A stretch of DNA of 64,000 nt from JAHIJO01 sp964486075 (GCA_964486075.1 CAZALU010000002.1:28168-92167); one strand, 5' to 3'. Counted from the stretch's first letter, positions 17,178 to 26,806 are shown. Made by a program: numbers and translations. Notes: generated by a model not told the origin, from the letters alone.

Positions 17178-17537
17178 ATGGCTACTCGACAAGCACGGAT
17201 GACGGCGATCGGAGTTTATAAATTATTGGCGTTGGTGGTGCTGGCCGGACTGATTGGCGCTCCACTGGTCAGGGCCGATCCTATAACCAACTTTTATACG
17301 ACGGGAGCAGGGCAAGGGGCTGATGCCGGTGCCGGTGTTGGACAAGGGGAGTTTCCATCCGCCTGCGTTAACGGATTGGCAGACGGGTATAATTCTTGCA
17401 CTGGAACCAAGCGTCTGATGCCCGGCACTATTTTTACCATTGTTTGGATGCAGCATGCGCCCAGCCTGTCCGTCGCCGGGCAGGCGGAAGGCCGGGAGCG
17501 AATGCATCTTGCCCAGCGTGCTACCCTGCGCCGATAA
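17178..17537 (+). CDS. Small exported protein, possibly truncated
   Basis: 119 residues with a good AGAGGAG ribosome site 7 bases before the ATG and an N-terminal hydrophobic segment (residues ~14-30) with a cut site near VRADPI, so likely exported. The mature part is Gly/Ala-rich, then Cys-containing (SACVNGLADGYNSCTG), and ends in an Arg-rich tail that looks unlike the rest. I do not recognise it. It may be a secreted protein cut short by rearrangement in this repeat-rich gap. Confidence 0.42.
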   Translation: MATRQARMTAIGVYKLLALVVLAGLIGAPLVRADPITNFYTTGAGQGADAGAGVGQGEFPSACVNGLADGYNSCTGTKRLMPGTIFTIVWMQHAPSLSVAGQAEGRERMHLAQRATLRR

Positions 17538-17606
17538 ATTCCGCGGGGCGGAACTGATATTGGGTTCGACTGTGTGCGAACGTTTTTAATCAGAAAATCT
17601 GATCGC

Positions 17607-20201
17607 ATGATACCACCGGCGCGTCCATCCCAGCCCTTGCGGCGGCCGTTAATAGGCCTGGCCCTGGCCTTTGTCGCCGGGACCTGGGGCGCTGTGATGA
17701 TCGGTAATCTTCCCCCGGCCGCGGCGGGCGCGCTTTCCGCCGGCTTGCTGATTTTTGCCTTTTTATGCCAGGCGGGGGTTAGTCTTTATCGACGCCGCCA
17801 GTCGATGGGTTCAATCGGTGTGTCTGCCTTTGCTGTTCCATCCCGTCTATTGCCCGGGCTGATCACGCTCTGCCTTTACCTTGCGGTGGGCGCTGGCGCC
17901 TGGTGCGTAGCCGGCTTGAAACTGGATGATCCCTTCCCGAACGCGCTCGCGGCCTTGCTGGAAAAACCGCGCGAGAGCGTGGAAGTGGAAGGCGTGGTCG
18001 CCGCCGAGCCGGTTGTAAGACGGCTGGCGGGCGGTGTTCGTGTGTTGGTTGATTTCCCCTTGCGTTTGGAGGCAATCCGGCGCGTAAACCCTTGGCAGAA
18101 GGCGCGGGGTACTATCCAGATTACCTGGCCGGTTCTGGCGGGCGGGGCTTATCCGCGCTACGGCGAACGCTGGCGGCTGGCAGGCGTGCTCACGGATAAT
18201 GCCCGCTTCCCGGAGCCGGAATTATTTGCAGACACCACTCCCCAATCAAAGATCGGGAATCTAATATCTAAAATCGGCTACCCCGTGACCAACGCCTCCC
18301 GTCCGGTTCTGGACTGGATCAAGCGGCGCTATACATTTTGGGCCGATCCGGCTGCCGCGGCATGTCTTGTACCGAGCCAGGGATCCTCCCTGGTTGCGGC
18401 CTGTTTCCAGATGCGCCGGAAATGCGCCGCTACCCTGGCGTTGGGTATTGAGCATCGTCCTGAAGTCACGGGCCTGTTGCAGGCCCTGCTCCTGGGCTAC
18501 CGCCGGGAACTGCCGCAGAAACCGCGCGGCGATTTTAGCCTGACCGGCACCTATCATATTTTCGCGATTTCCGGACAGCACGTGGCAATTCTGGCGTTGT
18601 TCATTGTCGTGCTTTTGCAATCCTATCGTATCTCGCGCCTAAGATGGTTCTGGTACGTCGCTCCCATTCTGGCGGCGTTTACGGTGGCAACTGGTATGAG
18701 TGCCAGCGCCGTGCGCGGTTGTTTAATGGCCCTTTTGTGTTTCCTGGGACCGTTGCTCGGGCGGAAACCGGATATTCCCTCGGCCATAGCCTTGGCGGCG
18801 TTGATTATCATGGGCGTGGACCCGTTTCAACTTTTCGATTATGGTTTCTTGCTCTCGTTTGTGGCGGTGACCGGATTGATTGTCATGTGTCCCCCGCTGA
18901 TCGAGCGCTTGACGCCGATCTTGGCTGCTGACCCCTTGCGTCTCCAGCCGGAGCCGAGGCTTGTCCGTTTAGGACGGCAATTCATCCGGGTTGTTATTTT
19001 TCTTTTCATCACGTCCTGGGCGGCCTGGTTGGCGACCACCCCTTTGATTGCGCGCTGGTTCAACCTGGTGTCGCCCATAGCATTGCTGGCGAATTTGATT
19101 GTGATCCCGGTGGCGACTCTGGTGCTGCTGGCGAGTTGTCTTGCCATTGTTTGCGGCCTGGTACTGCCGGCTTTGGCTGAAGTGTTTAATTTCGCCAATG
19201 TGGCGCTGGTTTCCCTGTTGCTATGGATCACGGATTTAATGGCGCGAGTTCCCTATGGACACGCCTATGTCAGATCCCCGCCGCTGTGGAGCCTGGCGGT
19301 ATGGTACGGCACTCTCTTGGCCTGGGTTGCCTGGCGTCAACGAATTGTTTTTGGCATACGGCGCATCTGGCTGGCCGGTCCGATCATCCTATTCCTGGTG
19401 CTTGGCGCCGGCCGGCTTGGGTCATGGAAGACCGCGACCATGGACCTGCTGAACTATGGAGATCAACCAGTCTGTTTTATAAACATCCCCGGCGCGGGCG
19501 ATTGGCTGATTGATACCGGCGGACGATACCAGGCGCGCAAACTTATCCGCCATCTGCGCCGCCAGGGAGTGGACCGGCTGCAGGCGGTGATCCTGACCGG
19601 AGCGGACAGTTCCCGCGCCGGCGGGTTGCCGGAGCTGCTGCAGGCCATGCCGATCCGGGAGCTATGGCTTCCGCCCGGCGCGGAAAAATCGCGAGCTTTG
19701 CGGGGCATGCTCGAAATCGCGCGCAACAGAGGCGTGCGCCTGCGCTACTGGACGGAAAACAGTCTCTCAACTGCTCCGCAATCGGTCCACATTAACATCG
19801 AACCCGGAATGTTTTATCCGACTTTGCCAGTCGCTCTGGAGTTCCATTTATCCGGCGTCGCACAACACGCTGCGCCGACCTGGCTTCTAAGCCGGGGAAC
19901 TGTCGCGCTGCTTTTCATTGATGGCGGCCCGGATTCATGCGCGGCTGCAATCCGTGATGCGCATCCGGACTTCAGTCCTAAGGTCCTGATCGAAAACCGT
20001 ATGGCGGATGAGCATGAGCACAAGCGGTGGGGCGCGGAGGATGGGCGTCCGGCATGGCGGATCATCTGCGTCCGGGATTTGTGCGCAGGTGGTGATTCTG
20101 ATTCTCAGCCCTGTGATCGGGATCTTCGCCTTGTACCGGGGCAGGGGATGCGTATCCGGCTGGATCGAAGCCTGGTGCGCATGGAGCGTTTGGCTCTTTG
20201 A
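17607..20201 (+). CDS. comEC: ComEC/Rec2-type DNA channel protein, degenerate metal site
   Basis: 864 residues from ATG 17607 (a GTG at 17574 is possible). Known role: inner-membrane channel for single-stranded DNA in natural transformation. Layout: two N-terminal helices, a soluble OB-like DUF4131 region (~residues 110-210), the Competence domain with multiple helices (ALLLGYRRELP, then GTYHIFAISGQHVAIL), and a C-terminal metallo-beta-lactamase-like domain. In that domain the usual THxDxDHxGG reads LTGADSSRAGGL, so the zinc-binding His/Asp residues are gone and nuclease activity is unlikely. No other com gene is adjacent, but pilus ATPases lie 6 kb away. Confidence 0.88.
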   Translation: MIPPARPSQPLRRPLIGLALAFVAGTWGAVMIGNLPPAAAGALSAGLLIFAFLCQAGVSLYRRRQSMGSIGVSAFAVPSRLLPGLITLCLYLAVGAGAWCVAGLKLDDPFPNALAALLEKPRESVEVEGVVAAEPVVRRLAGGVRVLVDFPLRLEAIRRVNPWQKARGTIQITWPVLAGGAYPRYGERWRLAGVLTDNARFPEPELFADTTPQSKIGNLISKIGYPVTNASRPVLDWIKRRYTFWADPAAAACLVPSQGSSLVAACFQMRRKCAATLALGIEHRPEVTGLLQALLLGYRRELPQKPRGDFSLTGTYHIFAISGQHVAILALFIVVLLQSYRISRLRWFWYVAPILAAFTVATGMSASAVRGCLMALLCFLGPLLGRKPDIPSAIALAALIIMGVDPFQLFDYGFLLSFVAVTGLIVMCPPLIERLTPILAADPLRLQPEPRLVRLGRQFIRVVIFLFITSWAAWLATTPLIARWFNLVSPIALLANLIVIPVATLVLLASCLAIVCGLVLPALAEVFNFANVALVSLLLWITDLMARVPYGHAYVRSPPLWSLAVWYGTLLAWVAWRQRIVFGIRRIWLAGPIILFLVLGAGRLGSWKTATMDLLNYGDQPVCFINIPGAGDWLIDTGGRYQARKLIRHLRRQGVDRLQAVILTGADSSRAGGLPELLQAMPIRELWLPPGAEKSRALRGMLEIARNRGVRLRYWTENSLSTAPQSVHINIEPGMFYPTLPVALEFHLSGVAQHAAPTWLLSRGTVALLFIDGGPDSCAAAIRDAHPDFSPKVLIENRMADEHEHKRWGAEDGRPAWRIICVRDLCAGGDSDSQPCDRDLRLVPGQGMRIRLDRSLVRMERLAL

Positions 20202-20229
20202 TAAAAAAGCCATTACAGGACTCAATCCA

Positions 20230-20487
20230 ATGACCCATTTCTGGAATGCCCGACAGACGGCCAAGAACGGAGGCGCCGGCGCTTCGGCGTCCGTTAAAAA
20301 AAGCGCGCCGCGTCCGTTGGCCGACTTGCTTCAGGCCCGGGCGTATCCAGCGAAATCCAGATCGGGAAATGGGGTAAAACCTGGTAAAAATGCGGGAGCA
20401 ACGGCGTTCGCAGCAAGTGGCGCAGCGCGATTTTCCCGTATTTTCACGTCGCTTTGCAAGTGGCAGGTGCGCTCTGACGAATCGTAG
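20230..20487 (+). CDS. Doubtful 85-residue basic protein
   Basis: The frame begins with ATG at 20230, AGGA about 8 bases before it, 28 bases after comEC. The product is Ala/Lys/Arg-rich (RPLADLLQARAYPAKS) without a known domain. The opposite strand is also open here in a protein-like frame, so I am not sure which strand, if either, is coding. Confidence 0.28.
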   Translation: MTHFWNARQTAKNGGAGASASVKKSAPRPLADLLQARAYPAKSRSGNGVKPGKNAGATAFAASGAARFSRIFTSLCKWQVRSDES

Positions 20488-20847
20488 TGACGATTGACTA
20501 TGATCCGGACGTGTCCCGGCGAAGTTTCTATACGAAGACGGATGGCCTCCTGGAATGATTTTTCCTCGATATATTCAGCGCACAGAGTGACGTTACCCGT
20601 TTTGTCTGTGGCGACTGACGTCGCATAATATATCTTATGTCGCCTTATTGCTGGTCTTGGCCACTATCTGTTGAGGTTTTGGAATAGTTAGGCGTCAATT
20701 AGCCCCTAGCCTGAATTATTTGTCAACCGGTGAATAATTCACACCTCCGGGGTCGTGATTGGCGGGTTTAGCGCCACAAAGCTGGGCAACCACGTTGGCG
20801 ACCGTGTCGCACCATGTAATCAGTCAGGCTAGCGCGCTTAGATCGGG
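20488..20847. other. Gap with a hairpin and a possible gene remnant
   Basis: No supported gene. On the minus strand, from about 20670 down to 20332, a frame without a start codon encodes a protein-like string (GNVTLCAEYIEEKSFQEA, then RIETSPGHVRIIVNRHYD); it may be the remains of a gene. At 20713-20740, GAATTATT and AATAATTC form an inverted repeat with a 12-base loop. Confidence 0.35.
20713..20740. repeat. Short inverted repeat
   Basis: TGAATTATT, a 10-base loop, then TGAATAATTCA; the arms GAATTATT/AATAATTC pair fully. There is no U-run, so it is not a standard terminator. It may be an operator or a dispersed element. Confidence 0.4.
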
Positions 20848-21747
20848 CTAACGCACCAGATAGATTAGTTGTTCCGGTTTGCCGTTGCGCTCGATGTCCA
20901 GTACGAACCCATTTACGCGGTTGTTCACAAATTCTCGAATGAAGTATTCCGCTCGGGTTTGACTGATCATCGGTATCTTGTTGACCGTGCGGATGACATC
21001 GTTCTGTTTTAATCCGAAAGCATTGAACATGTCGCCTTCGCCCTCGATCGCCAGTGTATAACCCGCTATCTTATCGGCCTTGTATACTGGTTTAAGGGAA
21101 TCAAAAACTTTAGCCAGGCGTTCGGTGTTGTTAAGCAGCTCTGAATAGTATTCGAGCAAATTTTCGCGTTTCAGTACCCATCGCGTTGCGCCCACCCGCT
21201 TGCCGAACCGATTTAGCATTTCTGACCCGCCAGCGGCCATTTCAGCGTTTTTATTCGTTCCGCCAGGTAGGGGGCGTTTGTCTGAAAAGCTCAGTCGCAA
21301 TTCCTCGTCCCGATCCCCTGCCCTGACAATTATTTTCTCGGGGAAAATAGAAATAACCTTGACCGATTGATCCAGCAAATCGCCCTCGCATACCAATTGC
21401 TGTTGCTTGCGCTGCAGATCGTCAATGATTGCTTTGCGGGCCTGTTGGTTGCTGCCTATCGCAAAGAAAGTGCCCGCCAGTCGAAAACGCTTTGCAAGCG
21501 GACCTAAATTCTCCAGCAACGGTTCCGTAGCACGTTTTTTAAAAACAGAACCATCGAACTCTCCGACGTCGCCCGGTGGTGAAGCCGGCCATGCGAGCGG
21601 CATGGCCGGGCGCACGGAGGAGGTTCTTGGGCATGGCGTGGGCAGCCTGGCATATAAACGGGTGTAGCCCCCGGCCAATAGCAAGGCGGCGATGAGACTC
21701 GCCCAGGATAACCCTCGCAGCCAATCATGGGTGAAATATCTTGCCAT
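20848..21747 (-). CDS. gspC: GspC-like type II secretion protein
   Basis: 299 residues from ATG 21747 (a TTG two codons earlier is possible). One transmembrane helix near residues 10-28, a Pro-rich linker, an HR-type domain with the FRLAGTFFAIG strand near residue 90 and a C-terminal PDZ domain (FGLKQNDVIRTVNKIP through the last IERNGKPEQL strand). In type II secretion GspC bridges the inner-membrane platform and the secretin. The other secretion genes of the window are 6 and 19 kb away, so the system is dispersed. Family assignment rests on architecture and the LAGTF block. Confidence 0.72.
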   Translation of the reverse strand: MARYFTHDWLRGLSWASLIAALLLAGGYTRLYARLPTPCPRTSSVRPAMPLAWPASPPGDVGEFDGSVFKKRATEPLLENLGPLAKRFRLAGTFFAIGSNQQARKAIIDDLQRKQQQLVCEGDLLDQSVKVISIFPEKIIVRAGDRDEELRLSFSDKRPLPGGTNKNAEMAAGGSEMLNRFGKRVGATRWVLKRENLLEYYSELLNNTERLAKVFDSLKPVYKADKIAGYTLAIEGEGDMFNAFGLKQNDVIRTVNKIPMISQTRAEYFIREFVNNRVNGFVLDIERNGKPEQLIYLVR

Positions 21748-21794
21748 GGCCAAATAACCGAAGATATGGCTATGCTATACGGTCCGCGCGCTAT

Positions 21795-22266
21795 GGATAC
21801 CAGCGGCCGAAGCTATAAGCCGGATTCTGTGCTCCGCTGCCGGGACAATCGCGTCCCGGATTGGACGACGGCCATTTGTCTTGCTGTTGCCGTCGCAAGG
21901 ACGGGAACAGACTTATTGCGATCAACCCGAAACTGCCCCCGATATTACATCGGGGTTAAGGCGGGCCGCCCGTGACAGTTTCATATTTGATCTTGCTCCA
22001 GGTGGGGTTTGCCTTGCCCCCGACATTGCTGTCGAGGCGGTGGTCTCTTACACCGCCATTTCACCCTTACCCCGCTCACCTCTGCAGAGAGGCCCGCAGG
22101 GCGGTATTTTTTCTGTGGCACTTTCCGTATCCCGCGCATTACCGCGGGATCCCCCGGCATTACGCCGGGGCACCCTGCCCTTTGGAGTCCGGACTTTCCT
22201 CCCCCCCATCCCGGACTAAAACCACCCGGGAGGCGGAGCGGCCGTCCACTGCAACCGCCGATATCC
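21795..22266 (-). ncRNA. rnpB: RNase P RNA, bacterial class A
   Basis: On the minus strand the RNA shows the universal core: GAGGAAAGTCCGGACTCC (P4 5' half), GGGCAGGGTGCC, GGGTGAAATGGCGGTGTAAGAGACCACCG in two parts around P10-P11, and ACAGAATCCGGCTTA near the 3' end. The ends pair as P1: GGATATCGGCGG with CCGCTGGTATCC. At ~472 nt it is longer than E. coli M1 RNA (377), due to longer outer helices. A weak promoter, TGGAAA-17-TAGTAT, lies just upstream within the end of the zinc-ribbon gene. Confidence 0.95.
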
Positions 22267-22290
22267 AATAAAAATACTAACAAACCAGGG

Positions 22291-23010
22291 CTAGTGTTTC
22301 CAGTATAAAATACGGCCGCAGAAATCGCAGGTTATGATCTCCTCCGCCCGGCGGGTGTCGTGAATTACCTGGGGCGGCAGCGTCATGTGACATTGTCCGC
22401 AGGCGCTGTTTTCAATCAAAACCAGCGCCTTGTCTTTCTTGTGATCCATGACGTGATTATAGCGTGCGAGCCAGGCGGGATCGACCACGGCAGCCAAGCC
22501 ATCCCTGGCTTGGCGGATCTTTTGCATTTCCTGCTCCAGGTTGTTGCGCCGCGTCTCCAGATTCTGCAATTCTTCCTGAATATGGGCGGCATCCTTTTCC
22601 AATTTTGAATTCTGCAATGCCACATCTGACTGGGCGAGATCGGCCTGTTCCATGGCTTCGATGGCGCGTTCTTCAAATCCGTCGATTTTGTCCTGGCAAT
22701 GGGCGATTTCGTTATTTAATGCGCGATATTCTTCGTTGGACTTGATCTGGTACTGCTGTTCCCGCAATTTTATTATTTGCTGGCGGCAGGTCTCTATTTC
22801 CAATTCCCACTGTTTGATGGCCGCCTGCCTGGTTTTCAGGTTTTCCTTGGCCTGCGCCAAGGCCTGGCGGGCATCGTCAATGGCGGATTGTATTTCTTTC
22901 TGGCGGGCGGGAATGTTGTCCAGCTCACGCTGGCACTGGGCAAGCTGGTTGTCGTGCTCTTGCACAACGAGCAGCTTGTCTATGATCTTAAGTACAGCTT
23001 GCTTTTCCAT
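22291..23010 (-). CDS. Coiled-coil protein with C4 zinc ribbon (CdsZ/CT398-like)
   Basis: 239 residues from the ATG at 23010; a longer frame to 23205 adds an unrelated Arg/Pro-rich lead. Residues ~10-170 form a long coiled coil (repeated QxxL/IQxE heptads such as KLREQQYQIKSNEEYRAL), and the end is a zinc ribbon: CGQCHMTLPPQ ... CDFCGRILYW. The chlamydial relative CT398/CdsZ is a zinc-ribbon coiled-coil protein linked to secretion and RpoN; function here is open. It ends 25 bases before the rnpB start on the same strand, so its transcript may read into rnpB. Confidence 0.82.
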   Translation of the reverse strand: MEKQAVLKIIDKLLVVQEHDNQLAQCQRELDNIPARQKEIQSAIDDARQALAQAKENLKTRQAAIKQWELEIETCRQQIIKLREQQYQIKSNEEYRALNNEIAHCQDKIDGFEERAIEAMEQADLAQSDVALQNSKLEKDAAHIQEELQNLETRRNNLEQEMQKIRQARDGLAAVVDPAWLARYNHVMDHKKDKALVLIENSACGQCHMTLPPQVIHDTRRAEEIITCDFCGRILYWKH

Positions 23011-23120
23011 GGCAGCAACTATACAATATCCGGCGAAACGTTCACAAGCTAATATTAACACGCCCGGATGCGGGAGGAATAACGGCGGCAACAACAGGCG
23101 CGCCCTGCGAGGGAAAGAAT

Positions 23121-23564
23121 ATGGCCGGTAAAACAAAAGAGGGCAAACTGCGCAGCAGACGCGGGCAATTAACACTGCTGGGCAGGAAGACCGGAACGTT
23201 GCCAACCAGTCCTGACCAAGCCAGAATAGAAACCTTTTGTAATAAATATCCGCAGCGCAATTATAACGTTTCTATCGAATGTCCGGAATTCACAGCGTTA
23301 TGTCCGCTAACCAGCCAGCCGGATTTCGGCGTTATCGTCATCGAGTATGCGCCGAACCAGCTTTGCATTGAAAGCAAGTCGCTCAAGTTATATCTGCATT
23401 CATTCCGTAATATCGGCATGTTTTATGAGGAAGCGGTGAACCGAATTCTCGACGATATAGTTAAAGCCTGCCGCCCCCGCAAAGCCAAGGTAACCGGCGT
23501 CTTCAATCCCCGGGGCGGCATTGCCATCACCGTGACCGCCGCCTATCCCCCACCCCGCCGATAA
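23121..23564 (+). CDS. queF: NADPH-dependent 7-cyano-7-deazaguanine reductase
   Basis: 147 residues, the short type I QueF, which reduces preQ0 to preQ1 in queuosine synthesis. Visible: ECPEFTALCPLTSQPDFG (nucleophile Cys and catalytic Asp) and the family motif ESKSLKLYLHSFRN. The segment often read as FHE is FYE here, so the His at that position is Tyr; I am not sure how common this is. FNPRGGIAITV closes the fold. No other queuosine gene lies in the window. Confidence 0.9.
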   Translation: MAGKTKEGKLRSRRGQLTLLGRKTGTLPTSPDQARIETFCNKYPQRNYNVSIECPEFTALCPLTSQPDFGVIVIEYAPNQLCIESKSLKLYLHSFRNIGMFYEEAVNRILDDIVKACRPRKAKVTGVFNPRGGIAITVTAAYPPPRR

Positions 23565-23587
23565 TCCGCACGCAATTCTCGTGGAAT

Positions 23588-25235
23588 TTATTTCCACCCC
23601 TTACACGTTACCAGCAAGGTCTTCACCTCAAAGGGACGGAAGGTCAGCTTAATCTTGCCGCCCGCAAGTTGCACCTTGTTGCCCGTCGGGTTTTCCAGAA
23701 AATTAACTTCCCGGGCCGCGCTGATGCCTTGGCCTAGTTCTATAATTGCCGCGCACGACCGGGCCTCTGGCAGGAACAGGCGCAGCACAATGCCGGTCGA
23801 ATGCTCGGCGCGGCGCATGGCTGTGCAGAGAACCGAAGCGCTCCCTCGAATTACCAGCTGGGGCGCTTGGCTCAGCCGCGCACCGTCCGTAAGAACCGGC
23901 ACCATGGAACGATTGAACGCCATGCCTTTGCGCACCAAGCTGGCGTTGGATGCTTTCGTTCCATGCGGTTCGAACGCGAACCGTATGACGTGTTTCCCGT
24001 TGTCCGTCTCCGGGTCGGGGGCATACGGATTTCGCAATAGCGTGATGCGCAGCCGGGGACCCAGGGCATCCGTTCCATATTTCGAATCGTTGTATAAAGT
24101 GAATCCGAATTCCTGCCCCGATACGTCCGCCCATTTCTGAGTCGGCATTTCCAGGCCATTGGCCGGGATCTCGTCCACCGAGAACGGACCTTCGGGCCTC
24201 GTCAATGACTTGGAATACGTTTAACGCCAGCTCGGCGTGTGTGCTTGGCCCGTGAGTGAGCGGACGCGGGGCACCGTAGGCGACAAGTTCACGCCGTGAG
24301 CGTTTTGTCCCAGTAGGAGCCGATGGCGCCCGACGGCGTATGGAGCTTGACGATGGCTTGCGGGCTCTCCACCTCGAAGTAATCGCCCTTTTCCGTTACG
24401 GCGATCCTCGGGAACTCCCGCGCTTGGGGCAGTTCGAACAGGATACGATAGGTCCTTTGCGAGAAGGCCGGAACCTTTGTTGCTATGAAGACAAAATTTT
24501 TATCCAATCTTTGGACCGGGATGAGTTGTCCATCCGAGTTCTGCAAGGCAACGGTATGGCGTGGCAGAGCGGCGCGCATCGGCTCGGTTCGCTCGAACCC
24601 AAGCGGGTTAAGCAAGGTCAAGTAATGCCCTTTGCGATCGGCCTTAACCAGCACGGCAACGGACGCGCTGATCACCCGGGCGGCCGTTGCCCGTGACGAC
24701 TCGGCCCGCCGGTGCGCGTCGCTGTAACTGTCATGAACGGCGGCGCCATCGAAATGTCGTGAAATTGATTGAACAGCACTGGAATCCACACAGCGTGGAG
24801 TGCCGCGGTCCTATCCAGACCGGCTAATGCCGAGAGCGATTCTGCGGCCAGCAGATCGGCTTCGCACCTCCGATTGTCGCGTTTCAAGGCGGCGTGGGTG
24901 GTAAAACATCCTTCAAAATGGAGTAACATTGTCCCTTGGCTCAGGGTAAGTGTCGGGCGCCTAAAGAATCTTGGCTTTGCGGCCAAGGTGTTTAGTTGAC
25001 CAGTCGGCGGCATACAACATGTGGCGGGCAATGGATTCACCATCGGCCATATTGAGATCGCCCTCGACCCAGGTGCCGGCCGCATTTTCCCAGCGGCCTT
25101 CCTTGACCCTCGACTGGATATTGCGCAAGATAGCTGGGTCTAACTTTCTGGCCGTCGTATAATCGGAACCTGGCCCATGGTAAAGGTCAACTCAGGATAA
25201 TCGTCCATCATCTTGGTCACTGATTTTTTCTAAGG
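23588..25235 (-). pseudogene. GH38 alpha-mannosidase, decayed
   Basis: Pieces of one GH38 enzyme occur in order on the minus strand but in different frames: KMMDDYPELTF (25.2 kb), ILRNIQSRVKEGRWENAAG and TWVEGDLNMADGES (25.1 kb), LHFEGCFTTHAALKRDNRR and VLFNQFHDI (24.8-24.9 kb), a beta domain at 24.3-24.8 kb, and the C-terminal domain to EVKTLLVTCKGWK at 23588. Frames break near 25.15, 25.08, 24.7 and 24.2 kb, and the N-terminal HxHWD catalytic part is absent. A further unassigned piece lies at 25243-25385. No functional protein is likely. A C10 run lies just upstream at 25395-25404. Confidence 0.82.
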
Positions 25236-25477
25236 GCCTTGCCCGTTTTTTTCGAGCTTGTGCCAGGTCTGCTTGAACTCGAAATCGAGCGGCCGGCGCA
25301 GAGGGTTGGCAGGGTAACGCCACTCCAGCGCCAGACGCCCGTTGAGTTCGGTGGATTGCTTGTCCAGTTCAGCCAGTAATTTTGGTCAGTCATGCCCCCC
25401 CCCCACCCTCTTCGGCAGTGCGCTGGATAAGGCTGTCGATATTCGATTTTTTACATCCACTCCGGCGATGGAAAGAT

Positions 25478-26806
25478 TTAAATCTTCAGATGTCTGAACT
25501 GTGGCAGATACTTCTTGTTCTGGTTTAACATGGTCTGGACCATGCGCTTGATTTCCGCCAGCGAAAGCACCGCCGCGCTCAGGGGATCGTAGGCAATGGC
25601 TTGGAACACCAGGCGCGGGTTGCCGGTCAGGGCGGCTTCTACGGCCATTTCCTCCACGGCCACGCTGATGTTGTTCAAGGCGGCGCATTGCGGCGGCAAG
25701 GCTCCGACATGCACCGGGTTAAATCCGCGCCGGCTGGCGAAGATCGGCACTTCCACGCAGACGTTTGGAGGCAAGTTCGTGATCAGCCCGGTATTCGGCA
25801 CGTTGCCGTTGAACTCGAAAACCTCTCCGCCCATCCGCGCGTTAATTATGGCCGATGCATATTCCTGGCCACGCTTCAGATCCAGGGGCTTCGGGTTTTT
25901 TAGCCAGGCTCGTATTTCTTTACGCCAGGTGCGCTTGGCGCGACGATAGCAATCCAAGATATAAGCGTGTTTGCCCGGATTCCAATCCGAGCCCGTAGTG
26001 CAGTATTTCTTGATCAGGTCCGGCCGTTTCCGGTACCACCAGCTGTATTCCGAGTTGTGCCCGCTGGATTCGGTGACGTAATAATCCAAGTGCAGGAACA
26101 TATCGTTGCGGACCAGCTCATTCCGTTTGATTTTAGGATTTTCAAGGACCGCTTTACGAAGAAGCGGATAGGCGTCGCGGTTCTTCCATAAATATTTTAC
26201 ATACCAGGACTGGTGATTAATCCCGCCACAGACATAGTTGATTTCGCTCATGGGAGCTCCGATAAACTCCGCCAGCATCTGAGCCGTACCCTGCACACTG
26301 TGACAAAGCCCGGTCAACTGGATGCTGCTTTGCCTTTGCATGGCCCGGCACAGCATGGCCATGGGGTTGGTATAGTTCAGCAGAATCGCGTTCGGGCAAA
26401 CTTCCTCCATATCGCGGCAGATGCTCAGCATGACCGGAATGGTGCGCAGTGCCCGAAATACGCCCGCCACGCTGCGCGTGTCCCCGATATTCATGTCCAC
26501 GCCATAGCGCTTGGGAATCGTGATGTCATACTGCCAGACATCGACATCCCCGGCCAGAATCGTGCAGATGACGGCGTCGGCGCCTTTGAGGGCCTGTCGG
26601 CGATTCGTGGTGGCGATGACCCGCGCGGAATAATGGCCTTCACGGATGATACGTTCGACCGCTTGCCGGACAAAGCCCAGCCGTTCGGGGTTGATATCCA
26701 TAAGTACCAGGGTTGCATTCTCCAGTAATGGATACGTGAGAATATCTCGGACCAAGGTCCTTGTGAACCCGAAACTGCCCGCGCCGATAAAAGTGATTTG
26801 AGCCAT
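25478..26806 (-). CDS. Family 4 glycosidase (alpha-galactosidase/MelA-like)
   Basis: 442 residues. GH4 enzymes use NAD and Mn(II) for an oxidation-elimination mechanism and act in the cytoplasm on alpha-glycosides or sugar phosphates. The N-terminal Rossmann motif is ITFIGAGSFGFTRTL; the metal and substrate residues show as LLNYTNPMAM, GLCHSVQG (metal-ligand Cys) and GGINHQSWY (His). It is closer to the alpha-galactosidase/galacturonidase side than to phospho-glucosidases, but the exact sugar cannot be read. It lies just upstream of the decayed alpha-mannosidase, so a glycan-use locus is eroding here. A second GH4 gene is at 43801-45276. Confidence 0.88.
   Translation of the reverse strand: MAQITFIGAGSFGFTRTLVRDILTYPLLENATLVLMDINPERLGFVRQAVERIIREGHYSARVIATTNRRQALKGADAVICTILAGDVDVWQYDITIPKRYGVDMNIGDTRSVAGVFRALRTIPVMLSICRDMEEVCPNAILLNYTNPMAMLCRAMQRQSSIQLTGLCHSVQGTAQMLAEFIGAPMSEINYVCGGINHQSWYVKYLWKNRDAYPLLRKAVLENPKIKRNELVRNDMFLHLDYYVTESSGHNSEYSWWYRKRPDLIKKYCTTGSDWNPGKHAYILDCYRRAKRTWRKEIRAWLKNPKPLDLKRGQEYASAIINARMGGEVFEFNGNVPNTGLITNLPPNVCVEVPIFASRRGFNPVHVGALPPQCAALNNISVAVEEMAVEAALTGNPRLVFQAIAYDPLSAAVLSLAEIKRMVQTMLNQNKKYLPQFRHLKI

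Noticed and set aside
17223..17507. 94-codon minus-strand frame
   Set aside because: It has no ribosome site and overlaps the exported-protein gene, which has a good one.
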